Positions 42,001 through 52,900 of a stretch of DNA of 64,000 nucleotides are shown here, one piece after another; position 1 is the stretch's first letter; each line of letters starts with the position of its first letter. The translations under genes were made by a program, and so were the position numbers. Source of the DNA: Chrysogorgia sp. JL179-B06 (lineage: Eukaryota; Cnidaria; Anthozoa; Scleralcyonacea; Chrysogorgiidae); the NCBI GenBank assembly GCA_035772405.1, contig JAYKKM010000016.1, positions 369,501 to 433,500 on the forward strand, in the 5' to 3' direction. Below the pieces are notes generated by a model that was not told the DNA's origin, did not search any database, and was given only the letters and a program-made list of their open reading frames with translations.

Positions 42001-43396
42001 GGCTGAAGGTGGGGGAGATTTCGACGAGATCGAGATGGAGAACCTTGGTAGAGCCTACACTGATGATCAAATAGACGCCGAACTTGAAAGAGTCGCTCAA
42101 GCTTTAAATTTAATTGACAACAAGTACGTCGACGGCAATATACCACACATCAAACGTGTTGAGTATGATAAATTGTCTGAGAGAGCAAATAGATTGCAGG
42201 ACGAACAGGATAGAAGATTTCGAGAAAAAGAGACGTCGTTTATCGACACTGACGATGGTAAAACGGTGACAATAAGAGGAACTAACGTAGAAGTCCCAGC
42301 GGTAGAGCTTGTCGAACAGGGGCCATATGGTGACGTCAATGATACAAGCTTCAATCTAGCTTTTGAAGAGGCGGGTGAAATTAGGAGAAGATTAGGTGAG
42401 CTAAAAGCATCCAACAAAAAGTTAGTAGAAAATGGTGTAAAAAGAACCAAGCTAATAGACAAGAAAATACGTAAGTTGTATAAAAAAAGACTCGGTCGTG
42501 ATGACGCGTCAAGGAGCGTAGTCAACAGGTCATATGTGACGGGCTCAGGGTCTATTCTTTTCAAACCGATGAGCAAAGACGGCGAATATGGGAAACCCAA
42601 ACGAATTCTAATACCTGGGGAAAATGGTTTGACCTACAGTAAAGATAAGAGTAGTAAAAACGCGATTGAGCAGTTCAAACAGTTAGTTAATCAAATCCCT
42701 GAGAGTGTAGAAACAACAGCTGTCACAGCAGAAGCGACCCCAGATGACTTCCCAGTAATTGAAACAAATGTGAACTATGATGACATACCTGGGCTAACAC
42801 CAAACGAGAACCGTGAACTGGGTGGCGTGGTTAATCCAAGCGATAGTGTGGTGCCTGAGTCAAGAATAGGCGACGATGGTGCGCTGCAAATACAAGCAGA
42901 CCACTTTCAAGAGGCAATAAATACAACATCAGACAAACTAGACGACGAGGATGACGAAAGCATTATCTTTGGGTTGAGAGAACGTATTGTAGGGCTTGAA
43001 GAAGCGCGAGATAGAACTATTGAGCAACGACAAGTAGAGGAGGTTAGAGAGCAACAAGAAGTCGACATTGACAGGTTTCAGATATTCAAGGAATGGGCTA
43101 AAGAGAACATGGTTGGGTTGAGTGCCGTAGCAATTTCAATGGCTGGGATTATAACAACTATTATTATTGCTGGGAGGTCCGCTGTTATGAAAGGCGCTAT
43201 GGCTACGAGGTCATTCGCACAGGCTGTTAAGAACGCGATAATGAAGATGGGTCCATGGGCTGTTGGGTTGGCTAACTTAGTTTATAATGCGTTGACGTTG
43301 GGTGCAAAGGGTCTCGCCTGGTTGGCTCAAAATCTGTGGGTACTCGCGGTGATATTTACGTGGTTTGCTTATGACTATTACAAGCTAAAACGGTAG
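41999..43396 (+). CDS. Multi-pass C-terminal membrane protein, paralogue B (with insertion)
   Basis: 465 residues, sharing with paralogue A the MAEGG start, the LTPNENREL...NPS.SV.PESRIGD block, and the whole hydrophobic end. It carries about 150 extra residues (roughly 85-235), including a basic KKIRKLYKKRLGRDD segment and a YVTGSGSILFKP strand. Either B gained the segment or A lost it. Both paralogues are intact, suggesting the duplication was tolerated or useful. Confidence 0.7.
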   Translation: MAEGGGDFDEIEMENLGRAYTDDQIDAELERVAQALNLIDNKYVDGNIPHIKRVEYDKLSERANRLQDEQDRRFREKETSFIDTDDGKTVTIRGTNVEVPAVELVEQGPYGDVNDTSFNLAFEEAGEIRRRLGELKASNKKLVENGVKRTKLIDKKIRKLYKKRLGRDDASRSVVNRSYVTGSGSILFKPMSKDGEYGKPKRILIPGENGLTYSKDKSSKNAIEQFKQLVNQIPESVETTAVTAEATPDDFPVIETNVNYDDIPGLTPNENRELGGVVNPSDSVVPESRIGDDGALQIQADHFQEAINTTSDKLDDEDDESIIFGLRERIVGLEEARDRTIEQRQVEEVREQQEVDIDRFQIFKEWAKENMVGLSAVAISMAGIITTIIIAGRSAVMKGAMATRSFAQAVKNAIMKMGPWAVGLANLVYNALTLGAKGLAWLAQNLWVLAVIFTWFAYDYYKLKR

Positions 43397-43418
43397 TGAC
43401 AAAACATATGTAAAGTAT

Positions 43419-44649
43419 ATGAACGTCACGTCGGCAGAGTTGAGTCCTGGTTTTAGACGAGCGACCATGGGCGTCATAAAAGGGGCGAGAACGCAGCATG
43501 TGATCACGTTTAACCCTAATAAGATCAGTCCTGGTGAGGAACTTTACATTGATATACCGAAGCTTAAGGTTAGTAGCTGTTTGGTGCCTGGATCGTTGGG
43601 TCTAGTGTTCGACTTTAAGAATGCAAACGCCAAAAGCTGGTTCTTGAACAATGTGAGCAAGTTACTTTGTGAGAAGCTTGTTGTGAGACTAGCTGGGGAG
43701 ACTGTGTATGACAACAATGGGGAAAATTACACTGGTGTTTATCGTGACCTTTGGGAAAGTGTTACCGCGCGAGACCAAATGATTGACTATGGTGTTGGCT
43801 CTGAGAACTTGAGAAAGCTAATTTCTAAGGATGACAGTGGCGCGACAAGTGGGAACGTTGCTAAGGTTAGTGATGCACTGATGTTTGGTGTGATTGGAAC
43901 GAAACAGCGAATAAAGCTTGGTAAAATCATGGATGACCATGGGTTGTACGCTCCTTTTAGCATGAACAACAACTTGCAGTATGTGATCACACTTCCGAAG
44001 GCCGCAGACATCATGATAGCTCAATCCGGTAGTAGTGTGGGTGGATACACTCTGGAGAACCTCGAGCTTGAGTACGAGACGATTGACAACCAGGAGCTCT
44101 CTGATGAAATAACGTCGGGTTATGCAAGTGGTAGGAGTTTGTCACATGAGCACGTCACGTTGATGAAAACCACTGAATGGGATAAGGGCACAACCATTGT
44201 GAACGAGAATGTTAATCTACCAAGAAAAAGCATGAAGGCGATTGTGTTGCTATTCACGAATAAGGTGCGAACAGACAGTGAGGAGTTTCTTTACCCAAAT
44301 ATCGAGAGTGTTAGAGTCACAATTGAAGGTGTGCCAAATAGCGTGTACTCACAAGGCATTCCAAAGTCGAAGTTCTACGCAGAGGCGATTTGGGTTGGGT
44401 GAAGAGCACGCTCAGTTCATGACCATACAGAAATTATATAAAGATGGTTTTGCGTTGGTCATTGACTTGAGGAGCGTTCAAGATAATTACAACGTCGCCA
44501 CTGGTAAGAAAATTGTGAACACACAATCCGGTGTACTTCTTGAGATCACTAAGAAAGTGACGACTGCAAATGTCATGTGCAGGGTGTTTGTGATGAGTGA
44601 TGGATTAGTCAACTTCATGAACAATGGGCTGCAATCAATCCAGTATTAA
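43419..44649 (+). pseudogene. Major capsid protein (hexon-like, double jelly-roll), one frameshift
   Basis: The ATG at 43419 opens 327 residues ending in AEAIWVG and a TGA. The frame then shifts by one near 44398 and continues with EEHAQF, FALVIDLRSVQDNYN and NTQSGVLLEI to 44649. The FALVIDLR...GVLLEI end is diagnostic for Polinton major capsid proteins. Early strands KLVVRLAGETVYDN and the total of ~410 residues fit the double jelly-roll fold. One small indel is the only lesion seen. Confidence 0.85.
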
Positions 44650-44664
44650 ATCAAACGCAATTTA

Positions 44665-45264
44665 ATGGAAACTCCGTTTAATGCGTTAATTGTTGGTATG
44701 ACAGCTTGTGGTAAGACACACTATTTACTCAAAACACTGGAATCTGAGTATCGTGGCAAATTTGACTACATTGTGTTGATTTGTCCTACTTTCGAGTGGA
44801 ACAAAGCGTACCAAGATTGGAAATATGTACGCGACCCTGACGTGCTAGCGATAGACTGTGCACAAGACAGTGTCGACGCTGTTCTCAAGTGTGTAACTAA
44901 CGTTTTTAAAGGTACTAACACTCTGATTGTGTTGGACGACTGTGCGAGTGGGCAGGACGTCAAGAATAGGACTAGTCAATTGGTCAACTTGGCTTTTAGT
45001 GCGCGACATTTTATGTTGAGTGTTATTGTTATCACACAACAACTGACGTCGATCGCAAAACCGTATAGAGAAAACATTAGTGAGCTCATTTGCTTTTACT
45101 GTCCGAGCAGGAGTGATATGAAAGTCGTCATGGACGATTACCTTGGACACATTAGCAAAGAGGAAGCGTCGGCGATTGTGACCGCACTAAAAAATCATAA
45201 GTACGCTAGACTCGAAATCTCACTGCGCTATCCATACAGTCACGAAGTTGTTATTCCGCAATAA
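44665..45264 (+). CDS. FtsK/HerA-type genome packaging ATPase
   Basis: 199 residues; Walker A GMTACGKTHY (residues ~11-20), Walker B TLIVLDDCA (~92-100), and a sensor-like VIVITQQLTS. It is the DNA translocase that fills the capsid in Polintons and adenovirus-lineage relatives. It follows the capsid gene closely and overlaps the start region of the next gene by 3 bases or less. Intact. Confidence 0.9.
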   Translation: METPFNALIVGMTACGKTHYLLKTLESEYRGKFDYIVLICPTFEWNKAYQDWKYVRDPDVLAIDCAQDSVDAVLKCVTNVFKGTNTLIVLDDCASGQDVKNRTSQLVNLAFSARHFMLSVIVITQQLTSIAKPYRENISELICFYCPSRSDMKVVMDDYLGHISKEEASAIVTALKNHKYARLEISLRYPYSHEVVIPQ

Positions 45265-45267
45265 AAT

Positions 45268-45783
45268 ATGGGTATAAGTAATAGCGCGATGGTGAAACGC
45301 AAAAGCGAAGAAAACCCCACGATTGAGGAATTAGTTGAGGATACTCAAGCCGCTAGTGCCTCGACTGTGGAAGACGACATTGACATTAGGAGAGCCGAAC
45401 TTATTAGACTGTCTGGTGATGGTGTGGTAAGCCAATCTGAAGCGTACATTAAAAAAGCGTCCGCAAAGGTTATCGATAAGATATGGCGCCAATATGAGTT
45501 GAAGAGAATGGAAATTGCAAACGCTTTTCTCACCGACTTGCTAATCAGCAAATTCGCTAACTTACTGGATGGGTTGAACGCTATTGAGAACCCTGACGAA
45601 CTAAATGATGAGTTGCAAAAAGACTCGCTACTAAAGAAAGACGTTGAGAGCATTGTCGCAGTTGTGACACCGTATGTGCCTTTCTTGGGTTTGTTGTCGG
45701 GAGGAATCACAACGTCGAAATATGTGTACGATCACCATTTTAGAAGTGCGACAAACACTGAAAATAGTGAACAAACGGACTAA
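45268..45783 (+). CDS. MGISNS myristoylation-type protein ending inside the terminal repeat
   Basis: 171 residues, starting with MGISNSAM, a good N-myristoylation signal (Gly-2, Ser-6). The middle is charged and helical. A hydrophobic section VTPYVPFLGLLSGGI lies near residue 140. The last residues NTENSEQTD come from the terminal repeat, identical to the end of the polymerase frame at the other terminus. Function is unknown; it is adjacent to the packaging ATPase. Confidence 0.65.
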   Translation: MGISNSAMVKRKSEENPTIEELVEDTQAASASTVEDDIDIRRAELIRLSGDGVVSQSEAYIKKASAKVIDKIWRQYELKRMEIANAFLTDLLISKFANLLDGLNAIENPDELNDELQKDSLLKKDVESIVAVVTPYVPFLGLLSGGITTSKYVYDHHFRSATNTENSEQTD

Positions 45784-46529
45784 TTCGCAAAACAACCGGC
45801 CACCTGTTAGTATGCAAATTAGTCAATGTTGTTAACCAATCAAAAGAGCGCCATTTTGCTATCCATTTGGATACTTGTTTGGATAAAACACTTGTTGTGG
45901 ACGCTGGTGTGAATTGACCAATCAAAAGAGCGCCATTTTGCTATCCATTTGGATACTTGTTTGGATAAAACATCACCACTAGAATCAAAATCTAGTGGGT
46001 TTTTTTTTCGCGCGTGAATTGAGACAACAGCAGAACGCGTCGGTCGTAGTTTGTCAAACAAAAATGCGAAAATGACGAAACGACACGTTCTATTTTTAAA
46101 TATGCGAAAATGTTGAAGCGACACTTTCTATTTTTTTAAATATGTGAAAATGTTGAAACAACACTCTCTATTTTTTAAAAAATACGAAAATGATGAAGCG
46201 ACACATTCTATTTTTAAAATATGACTGAAATAACACCAAATTTAGCGAAAATCGTGATTTGGTATAAATTTGGTATTGTTTCGTGAGTCTCGCGTGTGTT
46301 TGACATCAATTGAGTAGAAAACGTGAGGGGTGTTTAGCTTGATTAACGACCGCCATAGTAGTATAGAGAGTGGGGGTACGAGCTTATTCGATGTTATACG
46401 TGAATATAGAATTACCGAAATGACAGCGAATTTTGTCGAGCCGTGGTTTGACACAAATTTGGTGATGTTTTGGTAATTATATTCACGGTTAACATCGATT
46501 GGGCTCGTACCCCCACTCTCTATACTACT
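45755..46529. repeat. Polinton 1 right terminal inverted repeat
   Basis: Reverse complement of the left repeat, with a few differences. It ends with the 173-bp palindrome finishing CTATACTACT at 46529, followed by TSD ACTGCC. Confidence 0.9.
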
Positions 46530-46640
46530 ACTGCCCCAACCGGGAATCGAACCCTTGTCTCCGAATCAACGTTTCGGTCTCCGAATCAACGTTTTCTCCG
46601 AATCAACTTTTTCCATATACGTATTTGACCATATTTAAAT
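46530..46640 (-). repeat. Inverted, rearranged satellite fragment at Polinton 1 right flank
   Basis: The reverse complement of the tRNA-like T-arm and anticodon arm lies here, with the CTCCGAATCAACG segment repeated three times. It then turns into the forward array at CTTTTTCCATATACG. With 27935-27968 it makes one inverted satellite copy split by the Polinton. Confidence 0.8.
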
Positions 46641-46832
46641 CCTCTCTCATATTAATTATTATTCTTAAAGCCCTCTGTATACAAGAAGTCGTGTATCGCT
46701 TCGCTACTTTGGGAAGTGCGCTCGACAGGCCTTGCACCACGCTATGGTTAGATGCGATGTCTGCCTGTTGGTGTTCAAGTGAAAGCGGCGAATTAATACG
46801 TATATGGAGAAATCACTGACTGTTCTGACCGT

Positions 46833-46904
46833 GTCTCATTAGCTCAAAGGTCAGAGCGCCGAAACGTTGATTCGGAGACCAGGGTTCGATTCCCGGTTGG
46901 GGCA
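46833..46904 (+). tRNA. tRNA-Asn(GTT)-like sequence, first copy of array 2 (repeats every ~302 bp)
   Basis: The 72-nt fold has acceptor pairs G-C, U-G, C-G, U-G, C-G, A-U with one end mismatch. The D stem is GCTC/GAGC, the anticodon stem CCGAA/TTCGG and the loop ACGTTGA. The T-arm has loop TTCGATT with one stem mismatch. Internal boxes TAGCTCAAAGG and GGTTCGATTCC are present. C at position 33 is atypical for a working tRNA. About 40 copies follow at the same unit position, up to ~58.7 kb. Confidence 0.5.
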
Positions 46905-46908
46905 GTCA

Positions 46909-46914
46909 CTTTTT
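46909..46914 (+). terminator. Polymerase III-type TTTTT terminator (representative copy)
   Basis: A T5 run five to ten bases after the tRNA-like 3' end is the normal polymerase III stop. It is kept in every unit examined. Confidence 0.55.
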
Positions 46915-49900
46915 CCATATACGTATTTGACCATATTTAAATCCTCTCTCATATTAATTATTATTCTTAAAGCCCTCTGTATACAAGAAGTCGTGTATCG
47001 CTTCGCTACTTTGGGAAGTGCGCTCGAGAGGCCTTGCACCACGCTATGGTTAGATGCGATGTCTGCCTGTTCGTGTTTAAGTGAAAGCGGCGAATTAATA
47101 CGTATATGGAGAAATCACTGACTGTTCTGACCGTGTCTCATTAGCTCAAAGGTCAGAGCGCCGAAACGTTGATTCGGAGACCAGGGTTCGATTCCCGGTT
47201 GGGGCAGTCACTTTTTCCATATACGTATTTGACCATATTTAAATCCTCTCTCATATTAATTATTATTCTTAAAGCCCTCTGTATACAAGAAGTCGTGTAT
47301 CGCTTCGCTACTTTGGGAAGTGCGCTCGAGAGGCCTTGCACCACGCTATGGTTAGATGCGATGTCTGCCTGTTCGTGTTTAAGTGAAAGCGGCGAATTAA
47401 TACGTATATGGAGAAATCACTGACTGTTCTGACCGTGTCTCATTAGCTTAAAGGTCAGAGCGCCGAAACGTTGATTCGGAGACCAGGGCTCGATTCCCGG
47501 TTGGGGCAGTCACTTTTTCCATATACGTATTTGACCATATTTAAATCCTCTCTCATATTAATTATTATTCTTAAAGCCCTCTGTATACAAGAAGTCGTGT
47601 ATCGCTTCGCTACTTTGGGAAGTGCGCTCGAGAGGCCTTGCACCACGCTATGGTTAGATGCGATGTCTGCCTGCATGTTGGTGTTTAAGTGAAAGCGGCG
47701 AATTAATACGTATATGGAGAAATCACTGACTGTTCTGACCGTGTCTCATTAGCTCAAAGGTCAGAGCGCCGAAACGTTGATTCGGAGACCAGGGTTCGAT
47801 TCCCGGTTGGGGCAGTCACTTTTTCCATATACGTATTTGACCATATTTAAATCCTCTCTCATATTAATTATTATTCTTAAAGCCCTCTGTATACAAGAAG
47901 TCGTGTATCGCTTCGCTACTTTGGGAAGTGCGCTCGAGAGGCCTTGCACCACGCTATGGTTAGATGCGATGTCTGCCTGTTGGTGTTTAAGTGCAAGCGG
48001 CGAATTAATACGTATATGGAGAAATCACTGACTGTTCTGACCGTGTCTCATTAGCTCAAAGGTCAGAGCGCCGAAACGTTGATTCGGAGACCAGGGTTCT
48101 ATTCCCGGTTGGGGCAGTCACTTTTTCCATATACGTATTTGACCATATTTAAATCCTCTCTCATATTAATTATTATTCTTAAAGCCCTCTGTATACAAGA
48201 AGTCGTGTATCGCTTCGCTACTTTGGGAAATGCGCTCGAGAGGCCTTGCACCACGCTATGGTTAGATGCGATGTCTGCCTGTTCGTGTTTAAGTGAAAGC
48301 GGCGAATTAATACGTATATGGAGAAATCACTGACTGTTCTGACCGTGTCTCATTAGCTCAAAGGTCAGAGCGCCGAAACGTTGATTCGGAGACCAGGGTT
48401 CGATTCCCGGTTGGGGCAGTCACTTTTTCCATATACGTATTTGACCATATTTAAATCCTCTCTCATATTAATTATTATTCTTAAAGCCCTCTGTATACAA
48501 GAAGTCGTGTATCGCTTCGCTACTTTGGGAAGTGCGCTCAAGAGGCCTTGCACCACGCTATGGTTAGATGCGATGTCTGCCTGTTCGTGTTTAAGTGAAA
48601 GCGGCGACTTAATACGTATATGGAGAAATCACTGACTGTTCTGACCGTGTCTCATTAGCTCAAATGTCAGAGCGCCGAAACGTTGATTCGGAGACCAGGG
48701 TTCGATTCCCGGTTGGGGCAGTCACTTTTTCCATATACGTATTTGACCATATTTAAATCCTCTCTCATATTAATTATTATTCTTAAAGCCCTCTGTATAC
48801 AAGAAGTCGTGTATCGCTTCGCTACTTTGGGAAGTGCGCTCGAGAGGCCTTGCACCACGCTATGGTTAGATGCGATGTCTGCCTGTTCGTGTTTAAGTGA
48901 AAGCGGCGAATTAATACGTATATGGATAAATCACTGACTGTTCTGACTGTGTCTCATTAGCTCAAAGGTCAGAGCGCCGAAACGTTGATTCGGAGACCAG
49001 GGTTCGATTCCCGGTTGGGGCAGTCACTTTTTCCATATACGTATTTGACCATATTTAAATCCTCTCTCCCTTAATTATTATTCTTAAAGCCCTCTGTATA
49101 CAAGAAGTCGTGTATCGCTTCGCTACTTTGGGAAGTGCGCTCGAGAGGCCTTGCACCACGCTATGGTTAGATGCGATGTCTGCCTGTTGGTGTTTAAGTG
49201 AAAGCGGAGAATTAATACGTATATGGAGAAATCACTGACTGTTCTGACCGTGTCTCATTAGCTCAAAGGTCAGAGCGCCGAAACGTTGATTCGGAGACCA
49301 GGGTTCGATTCCCGGTTGGGGCAGTCACTTTTTCCATATACGTATTTGACCATATTTAAATCCTCTCTCATATTAATTATTATTCTTAAAGCCCTCTGTA
49401 TACAAGAAGTCGTGTATCGCTTCGCTACTTTGGGAAGTGCGCTCGAGAGGCCTTGCACCACGCTATGGTTAGATGCGATGTCTGCCTGTTCGTGTTTAAG
49501 TGAAAGCGGCGAATTAATACGTATATGGAGAAATCACTGACTGTTCTGACTGTGTCTCATTAGCTCAAAGGTCAGAGCGCCGAAACGTTGATTCGGAGAC
49601 CAGGGTTCGATTCCCGGTTGGGGCAGTCACTTTTTCCATATACGTATTTGACCATATTTAAATCCTCTCTCATATTAATTATTATTCTTAAAGCCCTCTG
49701 TATACAAGAAGTCGTGTATCGCTTCGCTACTTTGGGAAGTGCGCTCGAGAGGCCTTGCACCACGCTATGGTTAGATGCGATGTCTGCCTGTTCGTGTTTA
49801 AGTGAAAGCGGCGAATTAATACGTGTATGGAGAAATCACTGACTGTTCTGACCGTGTCTCATTAGCTCAAAGGTCAGAGCGCCGAAACGTTGATTCGGAG

Positions 49901-52900
49901 ACCAGGGTTCGATTCCCGGTTGGGGCAGTCACTTTTTCCATATACGTATTTGACCATATTTAAATCCTCTCTCATATTAATTATTATTCTTAAAGCCCTC
50001 TGTATACAAGAAGTCGTGTATCGCTTCGCTACTTTGGGAAGTGCGTTCGAGAGGCCTTGCACCACGCTATGGTTAGATGCGATGTCTGCCTGTTCGTGTT
50101 TAAGTGAAAGCGGCGAATTAATACGTATATGGATAAATCACTGACTGTTCTGACTGTGTCTCATTAGCTCAAAGGTCAGAGCGCCGAAACGTTGATTCGG
50201 AGACCAGGGTTCGATTCCCGGTTGGGGCAGTCACTTTTTCCATATACGTATTTGACCATATTTAAATCCTCTCTCATATTAATTATTATTCTTAAAGCCC
50301 TCTGTATACAAGAAGTCGTGTATCGCTTCGCTACTTTGGGAAGTGCGCTCGAGAGGCCTTGCACCACGCTATGGTTAGATGCGATGTCTGCCTGTTCGTG
50401 TTCAAGTGAAAGCGGCGAATTAATACGTATATGGAGAAATCACTGACTGTTCTGACCGTGTCTCATTAGCTCAAAGGTCAGAGCGCCGAAACGTTGATTC
50501 GGAGACCAGGGTTCGATTCCCGGTTGGGGCAGTCACTTTTTCCATATACGTATTTGACCATATTTAAATCCTCTCTCCCTTAATTATTATTCTTAAAGCC
50601 CTCTGTATACAAGAAGTCGTGTATCGCTTCGCTACTTTGGGAAGTGCGCTCGAGAGGCCTTGCACCACGCTATGGTTAGATGCGATGTCTGCCTGTTGGT
50701 GTTTAAGTGAAAGCGGATAATTAATACGTATATGGAGAAATCACTGACTGTTCTGACCGTGTCTCATTAGCTCAAAGGTCAGAGCGCCGAAACGTTGATT
50801 CGGAGACCAGGGTTCGATTCCCGGTTGGGGCAGTCACTTTTTCCATATACGTATTTGACCATATTTAAATCCTCTCTCATATTAATTATTATTCTTAAAG
50901 CCCTCTGTATACAAGAAGTCGTGTATCGCTTCGCTACTTTGGGAAGTGCGCTCGAGAGGCCTTGCACCACGCTATGGTTAGATGCGATGTCTGCCTGTTC
51001 GTGTTTAAGTGAAAGCGGCGAATTAATACGTATATGGATAAATCACTGACTGTTCTGACTGTGTCTCATTAGCTCAAAGGTCAGAGCGCCGAAACGTTGA
51101 TTCGGAGACCAGGGTTCGATTCCCGGTTGGGGCAGTCACTTTTTCCATATACGTATTTGACCATATTTAAATCCTCTCTCATATTAATTATTATTCTTAA
51201 AGCCCTCTGTATACAAGAAGTCGTGTATCGCTTCGCTACTTTGGGAAGTGCGCTCGAGAGGCCTTGCACCACGCTATGGTTAGATGCGATGTCTGCCTGT
51301 TCGTGTTTAAGTGAAAGCGGCGAATTAATACGTGTATGGAGAAATCACTGACTGTTCTGACCGTGTCTCATTAGCTCAAAGGTCAGAGCGCCGAAACGTT
51401 GATTCGGAGACCAGGGTTCGATTCCCGGTTGGGGCAGTCACTTTTTCCATATACGTATTTGACCATATTTAAATCCTCTCTCATATTAATTATTATTCTT
51501 AAAGCCCTCTGTATACAAGAAGTCGTGTATCGCTTCGCTACTTTGGGAAGTGCGTTCGAGAGGCCTTGCACCACGCTATGGTTAGATGCGATGTCTGCAT
51601 GTTCGTGTTTAAGTGAAAGCGGCGAATTAATACGTATATGGATAAATCACTGACTGTTCTGACTGTGTCTCATTAGCTCAAAGGTCAGAGCGCCGAAACG
51701 TTGATTCGGAGACCAGGGTTCGATTCCCGGTTGGGGCAGTCACTTTTTCCATATACGTATTTGACCATATTTAAATCCTCTCTCATATTAATTATTATTC
51801 TTAAAGCCCTCTGTATACAAGAAGTCGTGTATCGCTTCGCTACTTTGGGAAGTGCGCTCAAGAGGCCTTGCACCACGCTATGGTTAGATGCGATGTCTGC
51901 CTGTTCGTGTTTAAGTGAAAGCGGCGAATTAATACGTATATGGAGAAATCACTGACTGTTCTGACCGTGTCTCATTAGCTCAAAGGTCAGAGCGCCGAAA
52001 CGTTGATTCGGAGACCAGGGTTCGATTCCCGGTTGGGGCAGTCACTTTTTCCATATACGTATTTGACCATATTTAAATCCTCTCTCATATTAATTATTAT
52101 TCTTAAAGCCCTCTGTATACAATAAGTCGTGTATCGCTTCGCTACTTTGGGAAGTGCGCTCGAGAGGCCTTGCACCACGCTATGGTTAGATGCGATGTCT
52201 GCCTGTTCGTGTTTAAGTGAAAGCGGCGAATTAATACGTATTTGGATAAATCACTGACTGTTCTGACTGTGTCTCATTAGCTCAAAGGTCAGAGCGCCGA
52301 AACGTTGATTCGGAGACCAGGGTTCGATTCCCGGTTGGGGCAGTCACTTTTTCCATATACGTATTTGACCATATTTAAATCCTCTCTCATATTAATTATT
52401 ATTCTTAAAACCCTCTGTATACAAGAAGTCGTGTATCGCTTCGCTACTTTGGGAAGTGCGCTCGAGAGGCCTTGCACCACGCTATGGTTAGATGCGATGT
52501 CTGCCTGTTCGTGTTTAAGTGAAAGCGGCGAATTAATACGTATATGGAGAAATCACTGACTGTTCTGACCGTGTCTCATTAGCTCAAAGGTCAGAGCGCC
52601 GAAACGTTGATTCGGAGACCAGGGTTCGATTCCCGGTTGGGGCAGTCACTTTTTCCATATACGTATTTGACCATATTTAAATCCTCTCTCATATTAATTA
52701 TTATTCTTAAAGCCCTCTGTATACAAGAAGTCGTGTATCGCTTCGCTACTTTGGGAAGTGCGCTCGAGAGGCCTTGCACCACGCTATGGTTAGATGCGAT
52801 GTCTGCCTGTTCGTGTTCAAGTGAAAGCGGCGAATTAATACGTATATGGAGAAATCACTGACTGTTCTGACCGTGTCTCATTCGCTCAAAGGTCAGAGCG

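Larger units (their letters stand above)
27963..46535. mobile_element. Polinton/Maverick element 1; body 27969-46529 (18,561 bp), TSD ACTGCC
   Basis: Terminal inverted repeats of about 767 bp (27969-28734 and 45755-46529) begin AGTAGTATAG. ACTGCC occurs exactly at both flanks (27963-27968, 46530-46535), matching the 6-bp duplication made by Polinton integrases. The gene set is diagnostic: protein-primed-type polymerase B, DDE integrase, major and minor capsid proteins and packaging ATPase. Extras are thymidine kinase, BRO-N/VRR-NUC and a fibre-like protein. Several genes are broken. Both flanks are parts of one satellite unit, so the empty site can be inferred. Confidence 0.97.
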
